From Herbidospora daliensis (lineage in GTDB: Bacteria > Actinomycetota > Actinomycetes > Streptosporangiales > Streptosporangiaceae), in NCBI RefSeq assembly GCF_001570585.1, contig NZ_BBXF01000002.1, positions 310,001-374,000 on the forward strand: a stretch of 64,000 bases of DNA, given 5' to 3'. Shown here piece by piece: positions 1 to 8,111 of this stretch. The notes beneath the pieces are model-generated. The model did no database searches, was not told where the DNA came from, and worked only from the letters and a program-made list of their open reading frames with translations. The position numbers and the translations under genes were made by a program. Each line of letters opens with the position of its first letter. The first letter of the stretch is position 1.

Positions 1-127
1 GCGCAGGTCCAGGCCGCGACGCGACATCGTTCGAACCGTTGCGCGGGGTGCCAGAACAGCTGCACCGCTCCGGGCCTGCGCGGTTGAACGTGGGGAGCCG
101 AGCAGGGACGGGGCCAATACTTCCCGG

Positions 128-538
128 TCACCCGCCGGTTCTTTCGAAGCGGACCTGACCTGCTCCGTCCAGCGTCGCGTGAAAAAGCACTTCACAGTCC
201 CGGTCGTCCTGGACGAATCCGAAGCGGTACGCACGGCGCTTGATCCGCCCCCACACCGACACGTCGGCGGGCGTCTGGCGAAGAGCGGCACGCAGCTCGT
301 CCATCGACGACGCCTGCTGTGAGGTGGTGCCACAAGGACCGATCCGATCTGTCCCGCCGATGGAGTGGAAGACCTCCCACTCGTACATCTCACTCATCTG
401 CAACGGCCCGTCGCAGAAAAGGCAGTCCTCTGGAGCGCTGGTCTCCAGTCCGAGCAGCCTGGCGGTGGCCTGACCGCGACGGGTGACGATCTTCCAGCCG
501 CGCCCGTCGCACGCTTCGCACTTAACCGGGGTTGTCAT
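128..538 (-). CDS. Small Cys-pair (zinc-ribbon-like) protein
   Basis: This 136-residue protein is of unknown function. Its N-terminus carries a CEACDGRG motif followed about 30 residues later by CLFCDG, two CxxC pairs resembling half of a DnaJ-type zinc centre, so metal binding is likely. The remainder (roughly residues 55-136) has no motif I recognise. The reading frame stays open upstream to 727, but that stretch runs into the divergent regulator and looks non-coding, so I take the ATG at 538 just before the first Cys pair. No clear ribosome site precedes it. It diverges from the XRE/TPR regulator at 675, which may control it. Confidence 0.6.
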   Translation of the reverse strand: MTTPVKCEACDGRGWKIVTRRGQATARLLGLETSAPEDCLFCDGPLQMSEMYEWEVFHSIGGTDRIGPCGTTSQQASSMDELRAALRQTPADVSVWGRIKRRAYRFGFVQDDRDCEVLFHATLDGAGQVRFERTGG

Positions 539-674
539 GAGGCAAGAATGGAACGCGCCGAATTCCTGTCCTATCTCACCGGGATATACCAGCGAGTGAT
601 ATCGAGCCGAAAGAGGTAGGGTCCAAGGCGCACCCCTCAAGCATCCGTACAGCATGAACGCCCCGGAGCCTGGT

Positions 675-1892
675 ATGCCAGGAAATGCGTACGAGCCCAT
701 CCACATTCCCGACGAGGTATGGGACAAGGAGTCGACTCAGGCAATTCTCAGGGATCGCGACATAGCGGGATTATTCAAGATCGCAGTCAAGTACACGGGC
801 GCCAGCCAGGTACGCATCAGCACCGCCACCGGCATCTCCCAGGGCCGTGTCAGCCAGCACATGCGCGGACAACGGCAGGTCACCGACCTTGAGGTGTTCG
901 AGCGCATCGCCGCCGGCCTCAGCCTGCCCGACCACGCACGAATGCTGCTCGGCCTTGCCCCTATCGACGTCGCCTCACCAACCGGCAATCGCGGCAACGA
1001 CCACCAAGAGCAGAGCGACGAATTGAAGGCGCGGATCGAGGCCGCCGCCGTGGTCGACCCGGTTACCGTGATGATCCTTTCGACGGACACCAATAATCTG
1101 CGGCTACTCGACAGGCGTCTCGGAAGCGCGGCCATCGCCGACAAGATGCGCGCCCAGATATCCCAAATCGAGCGTGCTCACCATCACGCCATCAGGCATG
1201 GGATACGGCGGGATCTCGCGCATGTGTTGTCAGAGACCGCTTCTCTTGCCGGATGGCAGGCCATCGACACCTGCGCTCTCAACGATGCGTGGAACCACCA
1301 CGAACGTGCCATCACGGCTGGCCGTGAAGCTGAGGACCCTGCGGTTCTGGCGTATGCGCAGGGGCAGCAGGCATATGTGCTGATGGACCTGGGAAGGCCG
1401 GCGGAAGCAGCCGAGGTCATCCACCACGTGCGCGGGACGTTCGACCGCGTTGTGCCTGCCCGGCTGCGGACGTGGCTCGCGGTGGCCGAGGCCGAGGCGT
1501 CCGCCACTCTCGGAGACGAGAAGACCTGTCGGGACGCGCTCGACCAGGCCGCCGATCTCCTACCCGAAGGCGACACCGATCCGGAGCTTCCTTATCTGGC
1601 ACTCAACAAGCACCACTTGGCCCGGTGGCGTGGGAGTTGTCTCGTCCACTTCGGCGACCCGGAGACCGTGGAAGACCTCAAGTCCGCACTTGCCGGGATG
1701 GACGGCACCTTCAACCGCGCCGAGGCAGGGTTGAGATGCGATCTGGCTCACGCGCTGCTCGCGCTGGGCGAAACCGACGCCGCGCAACCGCACCTCTACC
1801 GAGCCGAGCAACTCGCCACCATGACCGGCTCACGGCGCAACGGAAGACGGATTGCCCGGCTGCGGAAGGCGCTCAGTCGTGCAGAGCGTTGA
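675..1892 (+). CDS. XRE-type helix-turn-helix regulator with TPR-like C-terminus
   Basis: A DNA-binding regulator of about 405 residues. Residues 43-83 form a lambda-repressor-like helix-turn-helix (TGISQGRVSQHMRGQR, with the recognition helix around GRVSQHM). The rest is Ala/Leu-rich helical sequence with TPR-like pairs (for example DPAVLAYAQGQQAYVLMDLG), an arrangement common in actinobacterial XRE regulators that may sense peptides or small ligands. I chose ATG 675 because GGAG at 665-668 sits 6 nt upstream. ATG 654 is in frame but has no ribosome site. Its 3' end overlaps the convergent NUDIX gene by 20 nt. Its target is unknown; the divergent Cys-pair gene is the obvious candidate. Confidence 0.8.
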   Translation: MPGNAYEPIHIPDEVWDKESTQAILRDRDIAGLFKIAVKYTGASQVRISTATGISQGRVSQHMRGQRQVTDLEVFERIAAGLSLPDHARMLLGLAPIDVASPTGNRGNDHQEQSDELKARIEAAAVVDPVTVMILSTDTNNLRLLDRRLGSAAIADKMRAQISQIERAHHHAIRHGIRRDLAHVLSETASLAGWQAIDTCALNDAWNHHERAITAGREAEDPAVLAYAQGQQAYVLMDLGRPAEAAEVIHHVRGTFDRVVPARLRTWLAVAEAEASATLGDEKTCRDALDQAADLLPEGDTDPELPYLALNKHHLARWRGSCLVHFGDPETVEDLKSALAGMDGTFNRAEAGLRCDLAHALLALGETDAAQPHLYRAEQLATMTGSRRNGRRIARLRKALSRAER

Positions 1893-2433
1893 GGCGTTCT
1901 CGGGCGTACAGGAGACCGACCAGGACACCTGAGTTCCAGACGTCGCCACGCGCGATCATGCCGGGGATCTCCTTCATCGGGATCCACTCCAGGCGGTCGG
2001 CCTCGACCTCTCCAACGGGTTCGCCGGCCAATTCGGCACCCCGGCCCAGGAACACGAGGTGTTCGGAGTCGACCATGCCGACCATGGGCTGAAAGGTGAT
2101 CAGGTGCTCGATCTCCCTTAGCCGGTAGCCGGTTTCTTCCTCTACCTCGCGAGCGGCGGTTGCCTGAGGGTCTTCGCCGACCTCGACCAGGCCGCCGGGG
2201 AGCTCCCAGCCCCAGCGGTCGAACAGGAAGCGGTGACGCCACATCATCAACACGCGCTGCTCGTCATCGACGACGACCGTCATGGCGGCTCGTCCCAGGT
2301 GCACGGCGTGGTGCTCGAAACGCTCACCGTCGGGGATCTCGACGTCGACCAGACCCAGCCTGATCCACTCGTTATCGTAGATGAGGCGTTCGCCGTGGAC
2401 GATCCAGCGCGTCTGCTCCTCGTTGGTAGCCAC
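1873..2433 (-). CDS. NUDIX hydrolase
   Basis: A 186-residue NUDIX-fold pyrophosphohydrolase. The Nudix box GX5EX7REUXEEXGU is complete at residues 81-103, starting GLVEVGE and ending REVEEETGY, so the metal-binding glutamates are intact. The length and the upstream WELPGG match ADP-ribose or nucleoside-diphosphate-sugar pyrophosphatases, but the substrate cannot be read from the sequence. The start is a GTG at 2433 with a weak ribosome site. It converges on the XRE/TPR regulator and overlaps its end by 20 nt, so the two are not co-transcribed. It is the last recognisable gene before the outer end of CRISPR array 1. Confidence 0.9.
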   Translation of the reverse strand: MATNEEQTRWIVHGERLIYDNEWIRLGLVDVEIPDGERFEHHAVHLGRAAMTVVVDDEQRVLMMWRHRFLFDRWGWELPGGLVEVGEDPQATAAREVEEETGYRLREIEHLITFQPMVGMVDSEHLVFLGRGAELAGEPVGEVEADRLEWIPMKEIPGMIARGDVWNSGVLVGLLYARERLNALHD

Positions 2434-2895
2434 AGCGCGACGCTACAGCCATAGATCGCCGACGTACACGGAAAGAAGTAGGCCACTGGCCTAACGGCTG
2501 GACGCTTACATTGCCGAATTGTTCTTGTGAGGGATCAAGACGGCGGCGCGCCGCGCCGCCGTAACTGGCCCTCTGCCGCCCGCCGTCCGGGCTGCGGCCT
2601 GGGGGCCGGTCCCGGCCGACTGCGGCCCGGGCCGTTTACCGACCCGGCGGGCCGTCGTTGCCGAACGATCTCGCCGACGTCCTGCGGCGCACCGCCGTAC
2701 CAGGTTCGCCCTCACGATCGCCTGATGGTGGTTGGCGATTGGTTGATGGTCGGGGGCGATCGACGATCCAGGGCTTCGTTCCTCAGCCCCGGCTCAACGG
2801 GTGCCGAGATATCCGCTGTCCACTGCGGCGACGTGTTGCGGCACTTGCAGCTGGGTCATCCGACTAACGCTCATCCTCTCTTATTTCTAGCTCGG
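2434..2895. other. Gene-free interval outside CRISPR array 1
   Basis: About 460 bases with no credible gene. Short overlapping frames on both strands have low-complexity, Arg/Gly/Pro-rich translations and no domain. A very GC-rich perfect inverted repeat lies at 2540-2562. The last 100 bases before the first decayed repeat at 2896 may be older array sequence decayed beyond recognition: looking one 61-nt step to the left, at about 2835, I find no repeat. Confidence 0.5.
2540..2562. repeat. GC-rich perfect inverted repeat
   Basis: The 11-base arm ACGGCGGCGCG at 2540-2550 is matched by its exact complement at 2552-2562 across a single C. As RNA it would fold as about 9 pairs with a 5-nt loop. 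No T-run follows on either strand, so it is not a classical intrinsic terminator, although actinomycete terminators often lack T-runs. It lies about 100 nt upstream of the NUDIX start and within the gap flanking array 1. Confidence 0.45.
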
Positions 2896-4813
2896 GCACG
2901 ATCCCCGCAAGTACGGGACCAACGGCTCGCGTCATTCGGCGTATATGCAGCCCATCGGACGATCCCTGCAAGTGCGGGGCCGACATCAGGCAAGAGTTCA
3001 CCGCCATGGACGCGCAGGGACGATCCCCGCAGGTGCGGGGCCGACACGCGTGTGAGCCCTCCCGTCCGCCAGAAGCGAGGATGATTCCTGCGGGCGCGGA
3101 GTCGACCTGCTCGCCACCATCACCTGCACCGACCCCGCCGGATGATCCCTGCGGGTGCAGGGCCGACGCTTTCGAGGTGAGCCACTCCCACGCGTACAGC
3201 AGATGATCCCCGCAGGTGCGGGACCGACGTCACGACCGGTCAGCACGGTGCGGTGAATCCCGGACGATCCCCGCGGGTGCGGGGCCGACCAGGACACCAG
3301 CCGGGTCCGGATCGGCCGGCGCGGACGATCCCCGCGGGTACGGGGCCGACCAGACGGCGGAGGTGGTCTTGCCGGTGCCTGGCGGACGATCCCCGCGGGT
3401 GCGGGGCCGACGCCGACATCGACACCGTCTTCACGTTGCTGGAGGGACAATCCCCGCGGGTGCGGGGCCGACAACTGGGTGATCCGGCGCGGCCTGCCCG
3501 GCATGGGACGATCCCTGCGGGTGCGGGGCCGACGCCTCGACCTGCGTCATGGCCACGCCGTGGAGCGGACGATCCCCGCGGGTGCGGGGCCGACGTGACC
3601 TCTCGGCGCGGCGAATCCAGCCGCACCGGACGATCCCCGCGGGTGCGGGGCCGACGTACGTGCTCGACGTCGCGTTGGAGATCGACCCGGACGATCCCCG
3701 CGGGTGCGGGGCCGACGGGTAGACGACGAGCGTCCCGATGCCGATCTTGGGACGATCCCCGCGGGTGCAGGGCCGACGCGGTCAGGGCATATCCCAGATC
3801 TCGCCACCCCGGACGATCCCCGCGGGTGCGGGGCCGACCCCCCTTAGCTCGCGGCGCCGATGATGGCGATGGGACGATCCCCGCGGGTGCGGGGCCGACA
3901 AAACGACCATCGCGGGCAACCTCGCGTACTACGGACGATCCCCGCGGGTGCGGGGCCGACGGCGCCGTCGTCCTCCGCCGCCTCGGGCTCGGGGGACGAT
4001 CCCCGCAGGTGCGGGGCCGACGGGGATCATCTCCCCCGTTCGGTCTCTCGTCTAGGACGATCCCAGCGGGTGCGGGGCCGACCCGACACAATGGCCGTGC
4101 CCAGCACTACCAGCAGGACGATCCCCGCGGGTACGGGGCCGAGGAGGACCTCGACGACGAGCAGGCCCGCACCGCGGGACGATCCCCGCGGGTGCAGGGC
4201 CGACGGTCCCTCATGTCGCTCGCCATCAACCCTGCGCGGACGATCCCCGCAGGTGCGGGGCCGACCTTTTCACGACCGGTGGCCTGGTCCACCGACTCGG
4301 ACGATCCCCGCGGGTGCGGGGCCGACGGGCCATTCGGCCGGCAGGTCGAAGACGCCGAGGGACGATCCCCGCGGGTACGGGGCCGACGTCGCCTACGAGC
4401 TGTTCCAGATGGCCGGCGCCGGACGATCCCCGCAGGTGCGGGGCCGACCAGAGTCCGGGGCGTGTGCTTGAGCCACACGTAGGACGATCCCCGCGGGTGC
4501 GGGGCCGACCAGAGTCCGGGGCGTGTGCTTGAGCCACACGTAGGACGATCCCCGCGGGTGCGGGGCCGACAATCCACATACCGGCGAGGGTCACCCATGC
4601 CCCGGACGATCCCCGCGGGTGCGGGGCCGACCCTCTCAGGATGCATCCCAGTCAACTCAACGGCGGACGATCCCCGCGGGTGCGGGGCCGACGACCTGAG
4701 CCGGTACACCCGACGTCACACGCTGGGACGATCCCCGCGGGTGCGGGGCCGACTTAACACTGCCCGTTAGCTGAGTCTCTCTCGCAGGACGATCCCCGCG
4801 GGTGCGGGGCGAC
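2896..4813 (-). CRISPR. CRISPR array 1, type I-E, 32 repeats / 31 spacers
   Basis: Repeats of 28 nt recur with an exact 61-nt period from 2896 to 4787, giving 33-nt spacers. On the minus strand the repeat reads GTCGGCCCCGC, then loop bases ACCC, then GCGGGGATCGTCC in part-overlapping hairpin form: a 6-bp stem CCCCGC/GCGGGG. This is the type I-E orientation, so transcription runs leftward from a leader at 4814 onward. Repeats near the leader are nearly identical. The outer ones (2896, 3079, 3140, 3201) carry several substitutions, as expected for the oldest, leader-distal end. The repeat touching the leader (4787-4813) is 27 nt, one C shorter than the others. One spacer occurs twice (4449-4481 and 4510-4542). 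The Cas6e encoded nearby should process the transcript. Confidence 0.97.
4449..4542 (-). repeat. Duplicated CRISPR spacer
   Basis: The 33-nt spacer at 4449-4481 is repeated base for base at 4510-4542, separated by one repeat. The repeat on the left (4421) has GCAGGT in its loop region while those at 4482 and 4543 have GCGGGT, so the copied unit can be traced. This fits a tandem duplication of one spacer-repeat unit by slippage or recombination, not two independent acquisitions. Confidence 0.9.
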
Positions 4814-4992
4814 ACTTGCTCACCTGCAACGTTACCGAACCGACCCGCAGAAAAACTTCACTTGCTCTCCACTCGCTCTCGGCCATGCAACCACCACGAC
4901 AAAGCCGAATCCCGTTCGGCTTAAATCACACAACATGACCATACGAGTTTTGTCGGTGGTCTTCTCTACTCTCCTCCCCAAAGGAGATGAAG
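4814..4992. promoter_or_regulatory. Array 1 leader and cas3 promoter region
   Basis: This 179-nt divergent region separates array 1 (leftward) from cas3 (rightward) and is noticeably more A/T-rich than its surroundings. Read toward the array it ends in AGCAAGTGTCG, the same bases that end at the first repeat of array 2, so this is probably the conserved leader anchor. A perfect 8-bp inverted repeat, AAGCCGAA (4902-4909) and TTCGGCTT (4915-4922) around TCCCG, lies in the middle and could be an operator or a terminator-like hairpin. AAGGAG at 4981-4986 is the cas3 ribosome site. Confidence 0.75.
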
Positions 4993-7872
4993 ATGCCGGG
5001 CGACACGATTCGATCACTGAACTACGAGCCATCGATAATTAGACATATCGGAGCTTTGTGGGGAAAGTCTCGCAAAAAAGCAGGCGGTAGGACGAATCTC
5101 GTTCTGTCCCACCTCCTGGACACCGCAGCCGTTGCCGAACAGATCTGGGATCAGTATCTGGCTCCGTCCACCAAGCAGTTGCTCGAAGAGATCTCGGCAG
5201 GCCGTGGCCGTCTGTTCTTCGCCTGGCTGTGCGGAGTGCACGACTGCGGGAAGGCGACACCGGCGTTCCAGCGAGTCGACGACGAAGGCGCACAGGCGCT
5301 CCGACGAGCTGGCCTCACCTGGAACGATAACGCCGTCAAGCAGCACTCATGGCGGCATGACAAAGCCGGCGGGATGCTCCTGCGGACCCTCCTCAAAGAG
5401 GACGGATGGAGCAAAGAGCACATCGCCTGGCTGTGGCCATTGGTCGCCGGTCACCACGGGTCGTTTCCTTCGGCGGCGGTTTTCGCTGATCGTCGTACCG
5501 CGCGCGGAGGGCCTCAGGGCCGCAGCCCTGATTGGCGAGCCGCGCAGCGTGGTTTGGTGGAGATTTTCACGCGCCTGGTCGGCTATGCGGGCCTTGCTGA
5601 CGTGGAGCCCATGAAGGTCCCCAGTCGCGCAACGCAACTGCAGCTCAGCGGGCTCATCGTGATGGCCGACTGGATCGCCAGTGACCAGCGCCATTTCGTC
5701 GGGATTGACGACCTTGCCGACGTGAGCATGGAGCGGGCTCGGAAGCGGGCGGCCGCAGCCTGGGCCAAGTTGGAGCTGCGCGGCGGGTGGGGCGCCCTAC
5801 CGGCCCCCGGGGCAGGGACGTTCCAGCAGAGATTCGGCCACGGCCCGCGCGACTCGCAAAAACTGGTCATCGACGCCGCGAGCCGGATGCCCACGCCTGG
5901 ACTGCTGATCGTCGAAGCGCCGATGGGCGAGGGCAAAACGAAAGCGGCGTTTCTGGCGAGTGAGGTGCTGGCCTCGGCATTCGGATGCGACGGAGTGTTC
6001 GTCGGCATGCCGACGCAGGCCACCTGCGACCCGATCTTCACTCAGGTGCGAGCTTGGCTGACCCGCATACGGCCGGACCTCGCAGATCAAGTGGCGCTGC
6101 TGCATGGCAAGCGGCGCTTCAACAAGGAGTGGCGGCAGCTCCTGGGCGAGGCTGACGAGAACCCGGATGACGCCTACCAGAGTGTCGACGAGGACGACCT
6201 GTACGGGTCAGGGGCCGACTTCGACGATGAACCGGAGGCCGAGCGTCATGCGCCTGCCGAATGGTTCCTCGGATCCAAGCGTGGGCTGCTGAGCCCGTTC
6301 GTGGTCGGCACCATCGACCAACTGCTGTACACGGCGACTCGTACCAAGCACGTGATGTTGAGAGCCGCTGGGTTGATGGGCAAGGTCGTCATCCTGGATG
6401 AGGTGCATGCCGCAGACGTCTATATGTCGCAGTTCCTCAAAGAGGCGTTGCGGTGGCTGGGGCAGGCCAGAGTGCCAGTGGTGCTGCTGTCGGCTACCTT
6501 GCCGCCGCAACAGCGCCGAGCCCTGGTGGGCGCCTACCTGGCAGGGGCAGCCGCGCGCGAGACGTTCGACGTGACGGACCTGCGAGAGCCGCAGGGGTAT
6601 CCCAACGTGACTGCGGCCTGCCTGGTCGATGGCCAGCCGGTTTACGACGTCCGCGATGCAGACCAGTGGCGCAAGGACCTGCAGGTAAAGGTCACCGTTC
6701 TGCCGGAAGTGCGGACGGCGAGGGCTGGATCCGAGACCGGAGAAGCAGTTTGCGACGTGGCGGTCGCCGGCCTGCTGGCGGATCGGCTCCGGGATGGCGG
6801 ATGCGCGCTAGTCATCCGCAACACCGTTCCGCGCGCTCAGGCGACCTTCGAGGCGCTCGGAAAGAGGTTCGGGGCCGATGTCCGTCTGCTGCACGGCCGG
6901 ATGTCAGCTGCCGATCGCGCCGACCGTACCGAGAAGTGCCTTGATCTGCTGGGACCACCGGGTGAAGACAGGACGCGGCCACCCCGCCTGGTGCTGGTCG
7001 CAACGCAGATCGCCGAGCAGTCGTTCGATGTCGATGTGGACGTGCTGGTCAGCGATCTGACCACGATCGACCTCCTGTTACAGCGGATCGGGCGCATGCA
7101 TCGGCACGACTGGGGAGATCGGCCGGGGGCGCTCGGTGTCCCCGAAGTGGTCATCACCGGCTTCTCACCCGGCGAGGACGGCCCATCGATCCTGCCTGCG
7201 AGTGAGGGAATCTACAGCCGTTACCTGCTGATGCGGACCGCCGCTCTCGTAGAGGCGGCCAACGACAAGACGTGGTCGGTCCCGAGCGAGGTACCCAGCC
7301 TGGTGGCCCACGTGTACGGCGACTCCTCTGATTTCGTGCCGACTCACTGGCAGGAGAAGGAGCAGGAAGCGTACGTGGACTGGGCGCGCGATCAGGAGGA
7401 ACGGGCCAAGAACGCGGAGCCCTACTTGCTGACCCGGGCCGGTGAACATGCCCATGTCACTCTCGACGGCCTGCACTACGGCGCCGACCGGCGTAACGCC
7501 CCCGAGGAGAAGCTTCAGGCGGTGGTCCGTGACGGAGATCCCAGCGTGGAAGTGGTCGTGGTCTGGGAAGACGAGCGGGGATACCGCACCTTCGCAGGTC
7601 GCTCATTGGGGGTCAACGGCGAGACCTCAGACGAGCTTGTCGACGACGTCCTGATGGGCACGGTACGCCTGCCGGCCAAGTTGACCGACTTGGCAGAGCG
7701 GGAGCTGACGCCCTTGGACGGTTGGCGCGGGCATCCCTGGCTCAAGCACTGCCGTGCCCTGGTTCTTGGCGCCGCATCCACACGAGAACTGGGTGAGTAC
7801 TCGCTGAGATACGACAGCCGCTTGGGTCTCGTGGTGACAGGTGGCCCGAAGAACCACGGTAGACGCAGGTAA
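4993..7872 (+). CDS. cas3: CRISPR-associated nuclease-helicase Cas3 (type I-E)
   Basis: A 959-residue Cas3, the enzyme recruited by Cascade to nick and degrade target DNA. The N-terminal HD nuclease domain shows His40, the HDCGK motif with His83-Asp84, and AGHHGS near residue 150. The superfamily 2 helicase follows: Walker A PMGEGKTK near 308-315, DEVH at 469-472, SAT near 500, and the motif VI-like IGRMHRHD near 700. The length is typical of stand-alone I-E Cas3. I chose ATG 4993 because AAGGAG at 4981-4986 is 6 nt upstream; the in-frame ATG at 4987 directly abuts the ribosome site. It is separated from cas8e by a 239-nt gap and so may be regulated apart from the Cascade operon. Confidence 0.97.
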   Translation: MPGDTIRSLNYEPSIIRHIGALWGKSRKKAGGRTNLVLSHLLDTAAVAEQIWDQYLAPSTKQLLEEISAGRGRLFFAWLCGVHDCGKATPAFQRVDDEGAQALRRAGLTWNDNAVKQHSWRHDKAGGMLLRTLLKEDGWSKEHIAWLWPLVAGHHGSFPSAAVFADRRTARGGPQGRSPDWRAAQRGLVEIFTRLVGYAGLADVEPMKVPSRATQLQLSGLIVMADWIASDQRHFVGIDDLADVSMERARKRAAAAWAKLELRGGWGALPAPGAGTFQQRFGHGPRDSQKLVIDAASRMPTPGLLIVEAPMGEGKTKAAFLASEVLASAFGCDGVFVGMPTQATCDPIFTQVRAWLTRIRPDLADQVALLHGKRRFNKEWRQLLGEADENPDDAYQSVDEDDLYGSGADFDDEPEAERHAPAEWFLGSKRGLLSPFVVGTIDQLLYTATRTKHVMLRAAGLMGKVVILDEVHAADVYMSQFLKEALRWLGQARVPVVLLSATLPPQQRRALVGAYLAGAAARETFDVTDLREPQGYPNVTAACLVDGQPVYDVRDADQWRKDLQVKVTVLPEVRTARAGSETGEAVCDVAVAGLLADRLRDGGCALVIRNTVPRAQATFEALGKRFGADVRLLHGRMSAADRADRTEKCLDLLGPPGEDRTRPPRLVLVATQIAEQSFDVDVDVLVSDLTTIDLLLQRIGRMHRHDWGDRPGALGVPEVVITGFSPGEDGPSILPASEGIYSRYLLMRTAALVEAANDKTWSVPSEVPSLVAHVYGDSSDFVPTHWQEKEQEAYVDWARDQEERAKNAEPYLLTRAGEHAHVTLDGLHYGADRRNAPEEKLQAVVRDGDPSVEVVVVWEDERGYRTFAGRSLGVNGETSDELVDDVLMGTVRLPAKLTDLAERELTPLDGWRGHPWLKHCRALVLGAASTRELGEYSLRYDSRLGLVVTGGPKNHGRRR

Positions 7873-8111
7873 CCCCTATGGGTGTTTTATGGCGTACCGA
7901 CCGCTCGTAAATCACCCATAGGGGCAAACCCCCGCACTAGCGGGGCCAATCTGCGTCCGACACGTAAACACGGACCATGCCTGACATAACTGGATTTACC
8001 AGTTAGCGGGCCAAGGGAAATTCTAGGCAATCCGCGCGAAGCCCTTCTTCTTTATGGCAATCTCTCCTCTGCTGCCACCGGCCAACACGGAAACAATTGG
8101 AGCATTCATTT
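7873..8111. promoter_or_regulatory. cas3-cas8e intergenic regulatory region
   Basis: These 239 nt hold several ordered structures. The first starts at the base after the cas3 stop: a perfect 12-bp inverted repeat, CCCCTATGGGTG at 7873-7884 and CACCCATAGGGG at 7913-7924. A CRISPR-repeat-like hairpin (7923-7950) follows at once. A second perfect inverted repeat, TAACTGG-ATTTA-CCAGTTA, lies at 7987-8005 and could be an operator of the Cascade operon. GGAG at 8099-8102 is the cas8e ribosome site. The region probably contains the cas3 terminator and the cas8e promoter, but I see no convincing -35/-10 pair. Confidence 0.6.
7923..7950 (-). repeat. Solitary CRISPR-repeat-like element
   Basis: On the minus strand this 28-nt element matches the array 1 repeat at 18 of 28 positions. 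It keeps both sides of the CCCCGC/GCGGGG stem and the GG before it, but differs in the loop (TAGT instead of ACCC) and in most of the 3' handle, although the final CC is kept. No second repeat lies one period away. It could be a pseudo-repeat of a crRNA-like regulatory RNA, a relic of a lost mini-array, or simply a terminator hairpin that happens to look similar. Confidence 0.45.

Noticed and set aside
1-127. A gene running in from the left edge
   Set aside because: No frame with a plausible protein is visible in the first 127 bases.
2527-3084. A 185-codon plus-strand frame next to array 1
   Set aside because: Low-complexity composition, and its second half runs through decayed CRISPR repeats.
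3240-4709. Long open frames (up to about 400 codons) with repeated RSPRVRGR or GPAPAGI motifs on both strands
   Set aside because: They are translations of the 61-nt CRISPR repeat units of array 1. The repeated peptides come from the repeats, and no start or ribosome site supports them.
7873-8111. A CreT-like toxin open frame beside the repeat-like element
   Set aside because: I see no tiny frame with a strong ribosome site and rare-codon run in this gap. Only the repeat-like hairpin and the palindromes remain.
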